Shown: positions 46,268 to 58,192 of the stretch, piece after piece
How the letters are laid out: every line of letters starts with the position of its first letter
Position numbering within the stretch: the stretch's first letter is position 1
Origin: Hortaea werneckii
Taxonomy: Eukaryota; Ascomycota; Dothideomycetes; Mycosphaerellales; Teratosphaeriaceae
Direction of reading: 5' to 3'
Length of the DNA: 64,000 nt
NCBI GenBank assembly: GCA_037044905.1
Contig: JBAOKB010000071.1
Span: 372,001-436,000 of the forward strand
Notes under the pieces: generated by a model
What the model was told of the DNA's origin: nothing
Database searches by the model: none
Seen by the model: only the letters and a program-made list of their open reading frames with translations
Program-made: the position numbers and the translations under genes

Positions 46268-49154
46268 ATGTACGCTTCGCGAATCCTTCCAGCAAATCGG
46301 TCGACAGAAGCACTCGGAGATCAGCGACAGAAATTAAGACGGAAACCACCACTTCGCGAACGATCGCCAACGCGAAACAAATACCAGCTTCCCAGCAACG
46401 CCGCCCATCAGGCAGTTTCTGCCGCTGGGCGAGAAAGCCTCTCTCCGACAGTTCGCTTAGTCAGTCACTCTCAGTCGCCTCCAGGCTCCGCCGGCTCGGC
46501 ATATGAAGGACTCTCTTCATCCGTGAAGAATGTTGACTATGGCGAGCCTGCTCAGACAGCGCAAGATCCCAAAGCTGCTCGTGCACAGCCTCGCTTGTCC
46601 GACTCGACCTTGGTGCAGGACACTAGCGCGGCAGAATCGAGCTTGCAGGGTTCTTGGGCTTTAAGCCAAGACCATAGCGTTTCAGAGTCCCTCAAGCCAG
46701 CAAATGAAGTGGAGGAGTTGGATCTCACTCCGAGTATCACCTTGCGACCCTCATTGACCCATGTCTCGCCCCAAACTCAATGGAGAGGGCAATCACTCTC
46801 GTCTGGGGACTACTCGTCCTCCTCCTCACTCCAAGAGGGCGATTCCAGCACCGTCATCCATACTAGGGGAAGCAAAAGGTTCAGTGAGGTCACGACATTG
46901 AGAAGCACGCCTACTCCAACTGAGTTGGAGCATCGGAAGCACGCTGAAGCGGACGAGCGCGACGTCTCAGGACCTGCGCATACTCTTCAGACGCTGCAGG
47001 AAGCGTCGCCAGAAAGGTCAACGATCAGAGCTGTGCCGGCTTCAGCGAACTCATCTGCCAACGACCTGCGCCAGGCATCTACATCTTCAGAATCATCTCT
47101 TTTCCGCACAAGGTCCTCACCTGCGGCTTCCGAGTCTGAATTCACACCAATCATTTCCCGGAAAGATTCTCGTAGCCGGTCGTCACCAAGTACTGTACCT
47201 GCGCCGCTCCACATTCGAAAGCCCTTGCCGCCTCTGCCTCAAGAGCACGCAAGCCAAGAGTCTCTTGCCCAGTCTGAGTACTCTCTACCAGAGCAAGAGC
47301 CTTCTTCTCCGATTTTTGTCATTTACGAGGGTTCAGACGACAGTCGTCGGTCGAGAACACAGCCCTTACATTCCTCTTCGTACGAGTCGATTGAATCTCG
47401 CCTCGATCACCCCGCTGCGTTTCAGCCGCCTGCCGGATACAGTCTTGCCAACAACAGCTCTTACGATTCTCTTGAGGGGTCCTCTTCCACAGACACGCTT
47501 CCACCACTACACATACCAAAGAAACGACAGCACAAGCCGGAATCCAGATCACTGCGCTCGGAACCGGAACCGGAACCAGAACCGAAGGAAGACACCGAAA
47601 TGGCATCAGAGGAGATTGACACGCTGCCTTACCCTCGTGAACGTTTTAGCACCCAATTAAGCACCATAGCCAGTGAGAGTGGTGCCACCAGCCAGCACCT
47701 GAGTCACTTCTCACTCGGTAGCGGGGTTCTGACCGGAGATGACGCCAGCAGCATACCGATTCCTGGTTCTAGGGGAAGACGACGAAGGCAAAGCGCTCCG
47801 ATCGACTCCATGGGATCGGAGGCTTTTCACAGTTCATCACCTGTAGACAGTGAACAGTACCAGGGTGATATGTCGCTGGGAACTTTCCGCGAAGAGAGTG
47901 CGAAGCCGCAACCGCTCTTCAAGGCCAAGGGCTATGACGGGCCTTTGCCTCCGGTACCACCGATTCCCAAGAGCAGAGACAGTGATGAGAATTTCGATAC
48001 AGTTTCTGAGCTGCAGGCGCCTTCTCTGAAAACAAAACGATCAGGGTACTCTCTCAGGCAGAGAAGCAACAGCACACCCAGCCGAGGTAATAGCCATTCC
48101 CGTAATGTAAGTGCTGCCAGCTATGTGGATAGTGAACGCGGAAGTCACGGCAGTGCTCTTTTTCCTATTTGGGCAAAGAATTTCTATGGAGGCACAGCAC
48201 AGCTACTGTCATCAAGCAAGATTTCACTTGGCTCTTACAAGGGCCCACAGAGACCGCCTCATTTGCGGAATGACAGCCAATGGACAGAACGCAGTATTAC
48301 CAGCAGACTTGGCACCGGATATAATGAGATTGAACCCGACAGTCCCGCGAGCAGCCACTTCCTCCCCAGCATCTTCCGACCTCGGACAAGGCCACGGCTA
48401 GGGGACTGGTGCTCGAAGCAAACGGAGCCGGCCTTCGGGGAGGATGACAGCAGGCCTGACTCCCTTGGCATTTTCACAATCCCCTCCCCGAGAGTCGGAA
48501 TGGCAGGCCTTCCGAGACGTTGCCATCCGGCCAGCCCAAATGGGGCGCTCTGAACGATATGCCGGAAGAACAGCACCCTCCGCTTCCACCTCTTCCTCGT
48601 AAATATTCGAAGCAGCGACAGTGGAACGAAATGGAGTTTCCCAGGCCGATGACCAAAGACCGCCTAAGTGATTTCGCCATTGACAACCCGAACCTTGTGC
48701 CCACCAAGCGCGCTTCAGCACCCTTATCTGCGTGGCGCCCTCCAAGCTTTTCCGAGAGCCTTGGAACGCTGGTTTACTCGCGCTGCAACAGGCAGATATT
48801 GCTGTTTGCTCTCGGTTTCATATGTCCATTACTCTGGATGCTGGCCTCAGTTTTGCCTCTGCCGAATAGACCAATCAGTGCAGAAGACCTAGAAAAGAGC
48901 ATCGGTGGTGGCAGTGAAGAAGATGTTGCGGCTGCTTTGACTAAGCATGAAGCTGGCGATGCCGAGAAGAGGTGGCGAGAGGAGAAGAATTGGCTTAAGG
49001 CCAGGTGGTGGCGGACCCTGAACCGGATCATGAGCGTGATCGGTGTCATGATTATTGTTGCCGTGGTAAGTCTTGACCGCATACATTTCCACTCGGAGAG
49101 TCACTAATGCTAATCTTGTCACAGATTGTCGTTGCTGTGGTTCTGGCGACTTGA
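46268..49154 (+). CDS. Long serine-rich protein with two C-terminal membrane helices; one frameshift
   Basis: About 942 residues. The ATG at 46268 (MYASRILPANRST) is the first in frame. Residues 1-750 are disordered and very rich in Ser, Pro, Arg and Glu, with many SP/RS motifs (RSRSSPSTVPAP), PPLPQE and PPVPPIP proline motifs that could bind SH3 domains, and an EPEPEPEP run. The C-terminal end is conserved-looking: VYSRCNRQILLFALGFICPL with WMLASVLPLPNRP (membrane helix 1), a charged loop, then IMSVIGVMIIVAV (helix 2), which continues into a 30-nt last exon (49125-49154, IVVAVVLAT). Intron 49066-49124. One base is missing near 48511. Similar serine-rich membrane proteins are widespread in filamentous ascomycetes, but their function is unknown to me. 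Confidence 0.8.
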
Positions 49155-49593
49155 GAAGAATCTCTTACATGCCACCATTCGCGGTGCAGTCTTTCTTTGT
49201 GATTTTTTTCTAGCGTTCTGGCGATGCTTTTACGATACCCATGTCGCGCAATGTCGAAATTTCCTCTAGTAATGTGTTTTGTATAGTCGATCCTTAGCCT
49301 TTCCTCAGGCAAGTCTGTATAGATCAGGGCAATTTTTTTGTAAATAGTCATCTACTGTGTAGAGTAGAAGTTCAATGGAACTCTATCAAAGTTGAACAAT
49401 GTGTCTCTTTCAGTTCTCAAGCCCATTCACGAGAAGACGAACCGGTTCATGAGGTGATGACCGTCTATCTCGCTGAGAATTGCGTGCACCGCTTGTGAGA
49501 AATAGTCCTGCCAGTAACGCCACGCCGCGCCAGGCTCGCCTTGCTTGCCCCCCTTGTCCCGCTCGAACGCTCAGAATGAATTTCCATAAAGCC
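49155..49593. other. Convergent intergenic region
   Basis: 439 nt holding the 3' ends of the serine-rich gene and SPT4. No gene. Confidence 0.55.
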
Positions 49594-50054
49594 TTACTGC
49601 TCGACTTCCCCGCTGCCATCTCTCCTGTTTTGCTGTTAGCGCCACGTGACTTTTGCTCGGCGCATCTGACACAACTTACGGGATGTACTTGATGCCCGCA
49701 TTCTCAGCAGCAGCGATGACCTCCTCTGGAAGCTGTTCGTCGTCAGTATTCCACGGTCCTCCTTTCTTAGCGGACTAGTAGGGTTCCACAGTCACTTACC
49801 ACGCCGACGACCTTGACCGCGTACGTGCCTGGCGCGTAGCCCTGCAGCCGCTGCCACTTCGCCACCCAGCTGTTCTCCGGGTCCGCCAGCGTGATGAGGC
49901 CTTCGAAGACGGAGCTGGTCGCTTCGGCGATGGCGTCGCCGTTGTGTCGCAGCTCCAGGAATTCCTCGCAGTTCGGGCATCCTTCGCGGGAGAACTTGGC
50001 CTGGGGTTGGACGATGGAGCAGATCATGCAGGCGCGGAGGGAACGGAGAGACAT
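49594..50054 (-). CDS. SPT4: Transcription elongation factor Spt4 (DSIF subunit)
   Basis: Small zinc protein that pairs with Spt5 to form DSIF, controlling RNA polymerase processivity. Exons 49800-50054, 49680-49732 and 49594-49624; introns 67 and 55 nt. 112 residues, intact. Zinc finger CMIC...CPNC (C-x2-C-x13-C-x2-C, within [16 protein letters not shown] and [12 protein letters not shown]). [20 protein letters not shown] and [20 protein letters not shown] are Spt4 signature segments. The last 31-nt exon is needed to complete the expected YIPRDG end; without it the protein would stop at YIP. Divergent from PPT1. Confidence 0.95.
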
Positions 50055-50379
50055 TTTGGCGGCTTTGAATATCTTGTTTGGGTTTCTTGGTTGTTCCTGT
50101 GGAGCCGCTTGTGTGGAGTTGAATGGAGATTTGATGGTCGTCTTGATTGTTTGAACTTCATGTGAAAGGTCGGGTTCGAGCGTTACGGGCACGAGAATGT
50201 GGCGTAGGGCTGAACCCCCACTAGCCACACTTGCAGGGATTATGCATCACAGATGGCGACCTCGGTGACTTTCCTCTGAATTTCTTTGGGAGTGGTGGAA
50301 GAGCATCAGCATACTTTCGATGAAGTACACGAAGGGTCTAGGGAATAGTACTTGCGCTTCGCGAGGACTTGGTATCAAG
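50055..50379. promoter_or_regulatory. Divergent SPT4/PPT1 promoter region
   Basis: 325 nt between start codons; no specific element recognised. Confidence 0.45.
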
Positions 50380-51875
50380 ATGGCGTCCGAAGAAGCGATT
50401 GCGATGAAGAATAAGGGCAATGAGGCATTCAAGAATCACGACTGGCCCACAGCGATAGAGCACTACACCAAAGCGATCGAGCTGTACGACAAGGAGCCTT
50501 CATTTATTCCAACCGCGCGCAGGCGAATATAAAGTTGGAAGCATACGGTTATGCGATAGCGGATGCGACGCATGCGATCGAAATCGACCCCTCTTTCACT
50601 AAGGCCTACTACAGACGAGCGGTAGCAAACACCGCTATCCTCAAGCACCACGATGCGATTGTCGACTGGAAGGTGGTAGTACGGAAGAATCCGTCGGACA
50701 AGGTTGCGAAGGCGCAATATGATGCGTGTCAGAAGCTGGTCAAGCGGGATGCTTTCCTCAAAGCTATCGAAGTCGCAGATGCGCCTTCAGCGGCTGAAGG
50801 TCTGGACTTGGACTCCATGGTGGTTGAAGACTCATACGATGGCGTGCACCTGAAGGATGAGATGACGCAGGAGTTCATAGACGACATGATCGTCCGGTTC
50901 AAGGAGGGCAAGAAGCTGCACAAGAAGTATGTCTTCCAGATAATACTGGCCGTGAAGAAGCTGGTCTACGACGAGCCGACAATGGTGGAGACCCACGTCA
51001 AGAGCGGCAACAAGCTCACCGTATGCGGTGACACTCACGGCCAGTTCTTCGACCTCCTGGAGATCTTCAGACTTAACGGCTACCCATCCGACACGCATGG
51101 CTACCTCTTCAACGGCGACTTCGTCGACAGAGGATCATGGTCGACCGAGATCGCTCTCTTGCTCTACGCGTACAAGATGCTCCGCCCCTCCAACTTCTTC
51201 CTTAACCGCGGCAATCACGAGACCGACGACATGAACCGCATGTACGGCTTCGAGGGCGAGTGCAAAGCGAAGTACAACGAGCGCATTTTCAAGCTCTTCT
51301 CCGAGTCCTTCTCCGCCTTACCACTGGCCACCCTGGTCGGCGACAAGTACCTTACCCTCCACGGCGGTCTCTTCTCAGACGACAACACGTCTTTAGACGA
51401 CATCCGCAAGCTGAACAGGCACTCACAACGACAGCCGGGACAGGAAGGTCTGATGATGGAGATGCTCTGGACGGATCCTCAGCCCAACCCGGGACGCGGC
51501 CCTTCGAAGCGCGGTGTAGGCCTGCAGTTCGGACCGGACATCACCAAGCGCTTCTGCGAGAAGAACAACCTCGAGGCCGTGATCCGAAGTCACGAAGTCC
51601 GCATGGAAGGCTACGAGGTCGAGCACGACGGCAGATGCATTACAGTCTTCTCCGCGCCCAAGTACTGCGACTCCACCGAGAACAAGGGCGCTTACATCAA
51701 CATCGAGTCGGACTATAAGCTGCAGTTCCACAAGTTTGACGCAGTGCCGCATCCGGACATCAAGCCAATGGTAAGCATCTTTACTCACTCTTCCTACCAT
51801 AATTCTGCTGGGGAAAGCTAACGATCCTTCCAGGCATACGCAAACAACGGCCTCATGAGCATGATGGGTGGGTAG
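50380..51875 (+). CDS. PPT1: Serine/threonine protein phosphatase 5 (PPT1); one frameshift
   Basis: TPR-containing PPP-family phosphatase that associates with Hsp90. Residues ~1-115 are three TPR repeats (MKNKGNEAFKNHDWPTAIEH; LEAYGYAIADATHAIEIDP; TKAYYRRAVANTAI). The catalytic domain has the PPP motifs GDTHGQ, GDFVDRG, GNHETD, the HGGLF segment and SAPKYCDSTENKGAY. A 63-nt intron (51771-51833, with GCTAAC branch) leads to a 42-nt last exon coding AYANNGLMSMMGG. One T is missing in the run at 50503-50505: PSFYSNRAQANIKLEAY is expected and the frame shifts there. 477 residues when corrected, normal for the family. Confidence 0.96.
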
Positions 51876-52234
51876 ACGACGGGATGTATAGCAGCACGAG
51901 TTACAGCGGACGATGATCTATGAGTGAACGTATTTTGGCTATTGCATAGCGCTGGAGAAAAGATCGGGAGTGAGGGAAACAGCAGCTACATCCTTACAGC
52001 TACATTACAAGCAAATCTGCTAGGACTCCGTTCTTCTTTGGCTGTCAAGCCTATGGTTTCAAAAGCCAGAGCATTGCTTATTGAAGCTGCGCACCAGACA
52101 ATTCAATGTGTCGCTGGGATTTTCCGACAGAACCATGGTATTACCGGAACTCTACATAAAATGTGAGGGGGGTATCACGAGCGCAAGCAAAAGCCCGCAG
52201 ACGCCAAATTGCACATTTCTCGCTTGACCTTGAT
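51876..52234. other. Convergent intergenic region
   Basis: 359 nt between PPT1 (plus) and the chromodomain gene (minus). No gene. Confidence 0.55.
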
Positions 52235-55200
52235 CTACTTCTTTGCTCTCTTCCTCTGCATCTCGCTCAGAATTTCGTCTGGTGTCATCACGGCAATGTG
52301 ACTGTACTTGGCAGACCAATTCTTTGGGTCTGCTGGCGCCCTGCCGGTGGCCATTCCGTCCCCTCTCACTACGGCTCCTCCGCTCTTTGCCTCGTGGCAG
52401 ACAAAGAACCTCCGAAAGTGTTTGGACTCTGCGAACGCGAAACCGGCGAACCAGTTCACCATCAGTTCCGTGGCTGCCTTTTCATCCTTCTCCCAGAGCC
52501 CCTGGAAGCTTGGCAGCTCGTCCGGATGAATCGAGATGAGGTTCGATGATGGTAGTAGACGTCCGAAATCGTCTGGATCTTCATCTTCCAAGGGACAAAG
52601 CGTGCAGATCTTGTGGTATAGATTTATCCACCGCAGATCTTGTCTGCCACGATCACTGGTGCGCTCGAGCGCTAACTTGGCCAGCCAGGCCTTGATTCCA
52701 GGCCGGGCTGCGATCCTGTCATGCTGACCACCCACGGGCTTTGCTGCGTTGTCTCGCACAAACTGCTCAATGATCTCTGCAGCCTTGTCGGGATTGTAGC
52801 AGAAGACATCGTCTGTGATGAAAATCACCTTGCCGTGAGGAAAGATGTTCTGGGATTGGAAAAGCGGTAGACCGTGTTCCGGGTCTGCACTTGTGCTGCG
52901 GCGCGACACAGTGACAAATTTGGCATGTCCGTTGTTGATGAGCAATGAGTAGAGCTTCGACATCTCCCAAATTGGTGCGTCTGGATGACAAATGATCGTG
53001 CTCGGGGCTTTGCCATATTTGTGCCTGAAGTATTCCCATGCACCCGGATCACTTGAGCTATAAACCTTACACTTCTGACTCTGAAGATCTTGGGCAATCA
53101 GCTTCATGTCAGCTCTTTGTTGCTCAGGCCAGCAGATAAACACTGCACGATCTGCGCCCTTCGGAATTAAGTTCGCCTCGTCGAGACCTAATAATGATTG
53201 GCCGACTTTATTTGCTGATTCTCGCATAGAAAGCAAATGCCTAGGTGCTGTGTGCTTTCTCTCCGGTCGAAGTCGGGAACAGGTGGAAGCAGGCGGAATC
53301 GCAATGGGGCCTTGGTGACTCCGGTGCTACTGGAGTCAAGAAAGCTCCACTCATCGGCATTGCGAGGGTATATGAGAAGCGTGTACTCGTCGTCCATTGC
53401 AACGAGGCCAGCTGAACGCAGCCTACAGAACTCCACAATATGTTCGCCGCTGCACTTTGGGAATCTGTGAGAGGCATGATGGTCCCGGAAGGCCAAGACT
53501 GACCAGGCACAGTGCCTCCCTGGAAGGCACGGAAGTCGCTAGCGGTGACCAGTTGGTTGGCGCGTAGGAGGGCACCCTGGGGCGAAGGCGAAAGTAAAGC
53601 CTCGAATTTTTTGAGCGCAATAACTTCAAGCTCCACGTCCATTTTGACTGTCATAGTACCGCCCTCGCAGTCAATCTGAATTTGTGCAGGCATTGCTCCA
53701 ACATCACTATCTGTAACTGGCTTGGGGTTGGACTCGGTGACTGCTGGAAGCTGAAAGCGTGTCTTTCGTTCGCCGTTCGTTTGATTGGCTACCATCGAGG
53801 TTGGTGACTGGACTCGAGCGATAGGCGTGTCGCCGCCTCCAAACGACAATTGCGCAACAGGCTCACTGTTCGCACCTGTGCTGTGCACTGGAGAATCACC
53901 TGCAAGTTTCGCAGGCTGTAAATCACGCGCTTTGGAGATCGGCTTGTGGGAACCAGGTGGTGGCGCGTGCAGCCCTGTTAGGATGATGTGCAAAGGCGCA
54001 TTGCCAAGCTGGCTTCTTGCAACTACCCAGTCGCCAGAAGTGACATTCAAGACTCTTTTTGTCCATCAGCCGTTGACCAGATTCAGGGTAAAAACCAGTG
54101 TCTTCGTGTGCAAATTTACAGTCTTCGGCGCTGAATTTGCATTGCCCCTTTAGCCACCAAACACATGTTTTTCTAGTTTCCTGGTTCTCTTGGGTGGATG
54201 AGACTGAAATTGCTACTTGGGGCGGAGCGGCCAATGATTTCTCGGGTATGCGCTGCAGCGAACCCTTATCAATCTCCCAATGTGCGAACTTGCAGTTTTC
54301 TGGCGGATATACACATGTGCCTTGCCTCCAATACTCACATGTCTTTGTCCGAGGCCAATCATCGGGCAGCTTTACTCCCGCTGGCGGTGGGGGCGGCGGA
54401 GGCGGATTATCTTTCAATGGCTGGACATCATGTGCGAAGGGACAAGCTGCAGCAGATCGCTGACATGTACCGTCAAGCCAGAACCAGCATACTTCCCGAC
54501 GTCGCCAATTGGATGGCGGGGCCAGCGTTCCTGAGAGGTTCCCTTGGTTGAGGCTCAAGCGTTGGCGGCGTGACACTTCGCCGAGATTCCTGCCGCGACG
54601 AAGGTTGAACATTAATTGCGTCCCTTTCAATGGCTGAATGGCCTGAGGAATGACTCTTGCCTGTTTTCGGATCAATCATTGTCAACATGTCTGGATCCGG
54701 TATAGGTTCTGCGCGAGCGTATTTCCTGTACCGATTCTGGATTGCCAGATTTGTGTACTTGGGTATCGCAGCCTCTTGCGGAGTACTACCGCTCGTGTCT
54801 GGGCGATGCTTTTTATGTAACAGGTTTTCGTTTGGCTTTGCGAAGGCATTAGATCGCTTCGCGCTTTTAGATGATGGATTGGCTTTGGAAGGGCCAGGCG
54901 TTATGGCACTCTTCCGAGCTGCGTTTTGCGGCGAGTCATTGTGCTCATTCACTGCCATTGCTGTCTCCAGCGCGTTTGAAGCAGGCTTTGAAGCTTCCAC
55001 GGGCCTAGATTCGAGGGCTTCGCCACTTGCTCCTGTTGTTGAAGACTGGTTTTCCAAAGTCGGGGGTCCCTGGTACAGGGACTGTGAATCTTCGTCGAAA
55101 AGAGAGTTGAAAGCGGAATTGTCATCAGCATCAAGTGATTCTTCATTCTGCCTCGTCACTGGACGACTCAAGGACAAGGCGCCGTCGTGGCTGTATCTTT

Positions 55201-55752
55201 TGAGCAATACCTTTACGTCTGACAGAGCAAGGGTTGTCGGCTGCAGGCCACGCAATCGAGTAGTAGCATTTTCATTTTCATCTGAAGAGTCTACGTCACC
55301 TCTAGGTTGTCGGTCTTTCGATAGCAGGTTCCGTTTGATTCGATCACCCCGGAGAGCCTCCTTTCTGCGCGTTTTTGTCTTTTTGCGACTCTTCGTTTGT
55401 GACGGTCAGACTTCTGTTGCAATATTTTCTCAAGTGCTTCGACAAAATCCTTCTCGTCAAATCCGACCGCAAGGCCCTTCTTCACGCGTGCCTGTTCTGT
55501 CTCGAAGTCCTGGATCAGACGCTCGTCTTCCAAGTTCTCCGGAGGCTCCCACGAACTGCGCCCCAGCTCGTAACCTTCCCATTTGATGAGAAAGGCCGGA
55601 TTTCCGGAATTGTCATGATTTTGGTGGTATGCCAAAATCTTCTCGACATGAAAGCTCTCGTCTTCGTCGTGTTCACTATCTTCTGTAGAGTCAGTTGGGA
55701 TCGAGTCTTCGTCAGATTCTTCCATGAAAATCGCGCGGCTGGATTGAGCCAT
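52235..55752 (-). CDS. Large chromodomain plus CCCH zinc-finger protein; five frame breaks
   Basis: Read as one gene of about 1172 residues from the ATG at 55750-55752. N-terminus: an acidic segment, then a chromodomain at ~30-85 (FHVEKILAYHQNHDNSGNPA, FLIKWEGYELGRSSWEPPEN) with the aromatic positions expected for a methyl-lysine cage. A basic and disordered region follows. Then four CCCH fingers (C-x7-8-C-x5-6-C-x3-H): VCWFWLDGTCQRSAAACPFAH, TCEYWRQGTCVYPPENCKFAH, TCVWWLKGQCKFSAEDCKFAH and ECHFWRLGSCKKPAWQCAFAH (each 21 residues here written from consecutive finger cores). Next a beta-rich segment (GLVAMDDEYTLLIYPRNADE) and an alpha/beta C-terminus (DRAVFICWPEQQRADMKLIA; KFVTVSRRSTSADP). Breaks near 55382, 54519, 53990, 53480 and 53250. 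A heterochromatin/RNA-linked role is inferred from domains only. Splitting into two genes cannot be fully excluded. Confidence 0.75.
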
Positions 55753-56464
55753 TTTCGAGTTGGCACAATTTTTCTTTAGATCTCTCAAACGTGCTCAAAT
55801 AACGTCTTGGTTTCCCCTGGTTGGGCGTGCAGTGGGAGTTGAGCTCAACGCTATCAAATCATAATGTTACAGGAGCTTGTTAGCTTAATTCAAGCATCTG
55901 CGTCGGTCATCGACAGAGCTTTCGTGTGAATCTTGAGATTCAGTGCTGGTCACAAAATACTTTGGCATTGTATTGAAGGCAAGAGCGATGGATGGAAGCT
56001 GTATGCCATGGCAGGTGTGATTGCAATGTCCGCGCTAGCGCGGCTGACTCATCGTAGTGCAACATGCAGCGTCAATCTATCTCGCACGTAATATAAACAA
56101 CGCGATTGAGTGTGTGGACCAAAGGCGCGTTTCATGACATCTGAATGCGACCACCGACGAGGTTCTCTCTTGACTCAAAACTCCTGGACATTGGAAACCG
56201 TCCACGCTGGTACTCGCATGCTCTCACACAGCTGCAGTGCAATATACAATTCACCAATTTACATGGGTAAGAAATAGCAGACTTCTGCTCGTTTACTCGG
56301 CGCCAAAGCAGATTAAAGACAACCTACACAACTGACCACTCCCACACTGTGCTGTCTCGTACCGGGGCAGGACCGTCGCACATCCCTGCGCACAACCAAT
56401 AGAATCCAGACAGTCTTGCCTGATAGTCCGTCCTCGCGTCATCATTGGGGGTATCATATTAGGC
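55753..56464. other. Intergenic region, 710 nt
   Basis: Promoter of the chromodomain gene and 3' side of ANT1, both minus strand. No gene or clear element. Confidence 0.55.
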
Positions 56465-57663
56465 TTAAGCCTTCTTGGTCAGATTCTTTCTCGCCTTCAC
56501 CGTCATGTCATACAAGACGTCCTTGAAGGCAAAGAGGAACGCGGCAGTCAGGACAGACTGTGTGACCTTTGGTCCAATACCTGTAAATATTTAGCATGAG
56601 AAGCGGATCAGTCTTGCATTGGATCATATTTCACTTACCGCCATACAAGCCACTGACACCTTCCTCCCTCACAATTCTCTTCAAGCTCGCCGTCATGCCT
56701 TCCTTGCTGCCCTCGCCGCTGGCGACGTGGGCCCGAGACTTGACCGTGATGTACGGGTATGTAATGCTGGTCGCCGCCAGCTTACCAATAGCACCAAGCA
56801 CGAAGCTGTCGGTCGCTCCGACCTTTCTTCCTCTTCTCCAGCAGTTGCTTCAGCTGCTCGAAGATGGTGTACTGCAGAATTGGGTTAATCACCAGGACCA
56901 AAGCCGGGAGCACGCCGGCGAAGAGGCGCAGGAAACCCTCCTCACGCACAATCTTCAGGAAGGTGGAGATTGTGTTGGGAGCTCGCTTCTTCTCAGTCGC
57001 GGCCGTGTTGCCCTCGGCACTTGGAAGGGCAGGGTCATCCGACTCCTCTTTACGAGCTGTCATACGGGTGTTCACGACCCAGATAGGGTTGGTGATCATC
57101 ACAGTCGCACTGCCGGCAAGTGCACCAGCGGCCATAGACTCAATGGTGTTCAAACGAGTCTTGTTGGTTGTCCGCTGAAAGAACGCCCGTGAGAATTCGT
57201 ACCCTGTCCCCGTCAGTCATCATGTCGTTTAGCCAAACAAGCAGCAGGAACCCTACAGTAGTAGTATACGAAGTTCGTGACAGTGATACCGAACAAGGCA
57301 CTCTCCATGCCCGCGTAAAGTCCATTTACGCCCTCGCGGTCCAAGATCTTCTTGGCCGCAGCCAGGGTGCCAGTATTTCCCTTTTTCTTCTCAACTTGCG
57401 CTCGCGTTGACAAAGTGATCAAAGGGTATCTACAATTCTTAGCCTCGGTACTCTATGCTCTAAGGCTGCTCGACCTACGTCAATGCCATTGACAGCAACC
57501 CCCCTCCTGCTCCAGCCAAGGCGTGTGCAACATTGTCGCTTTGTTGAGCTGCGATCTCTTGGGCTGCGGGTGATCCTTTTGGTGTGTTCTGGGATTGTGC
57601 CTGCGGTTGGCTTGCGGAGGGCAAGGGGCTCTCAGAGGTGGGCGCGTTGACCTTGTCAGACAT
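56465..57663 (-). CDS. ANT1: Peroxisomal adenine nucleotide carrier (ANT1/PMP47, SLC25A17 type); one frame break
   Basis: Mitochondrial-carrier-family protein of the peroxisomal membrane, importing ATP for fatty-acid activation. Exons 57479-57663, 57257-57429, 56639-57203 and 56465-56580; introns 49, 53 and 58 nt. About 345 residues. The three carrier repeats have the signatures YPLITLSTRAQV, NPIWVVNTRM and YPYITVKSRAHV, each followed by a GLYAG/LFAG/GLYGG half-motif. The YPLITLSTRAQ form is characteristic of PMP47 relatives. A long hydrophilic N-terminus rich in Gln, Pro and Ser precedes repeat 1. One extra base (probably G) near 56822 shifts the frame between LLEKRKK and VGATDSFVLG. It is divergent from ABP2. 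Confidence 0.92.
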
Positions 57664-58192
57664 CTTTGGCGTTGCTGGAGGAAACTGAGTAGTAGTCGCG
57701 TGTCTTTAGTATTGACAGGACGAAAGGTGATTATACCGATGTAAGTTGGGTAAGATATGAAAGAAAGGATGAAAATGGTAGATACTCTTTCCTCTGGCAA
57801 CTGTCTGTGATCGACGACACCGCGGTCCTTCGGGGTGCTTGTGATGTCGCTCACTATGCCTCGGTAACGCTGAGGTGCACATCGTCACACGCCCTCCGGC
57901 TCCTCCCGACAGCAGCTGAGTTTCGTCCTTGCAGCAGCCGCCCCTCGGTCGCGAGATGGACGGGGCAGTTAGCCGTTGTAACTTGAGTTTAACTCTCTTT
58001 TACAATGAGTATTGTCGCATAAAACACTGGAATAGGAAGGAACGTACTTTTGCCTACCAACCTTAACTACACATTTCGTACTGCTGCACAGTATCAAGGC
58101 GCCAAAAGGCGATCCATCCGTGGCCACTGAGCTGGACTCACTGGCACTCATCACCGCCGCCGCCTAGGCACACGGCTCATCAACTCTTAAAA
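57664..58192. promoter_or_regulatory. Divergent ANT1/ABP2 promoter region
   Basis: 529 nt between start codons. No specific element identified. Confidence 0.45.

Noticed and set aside
49410..49619. Possible small gene or alternative SPT4 tail (starts [14 protein letters not shown])
   Set aside because: Arises from reading the SPT4 last exon and 3' region in another frame; the acceptor that gives YIPRDG fits the family better.
54657..55586. 309-residue open frame on the plus strand opposite the chromodomain gene
   Set aside because: It is antisense to clear domains and has no recognisable motif of its own.
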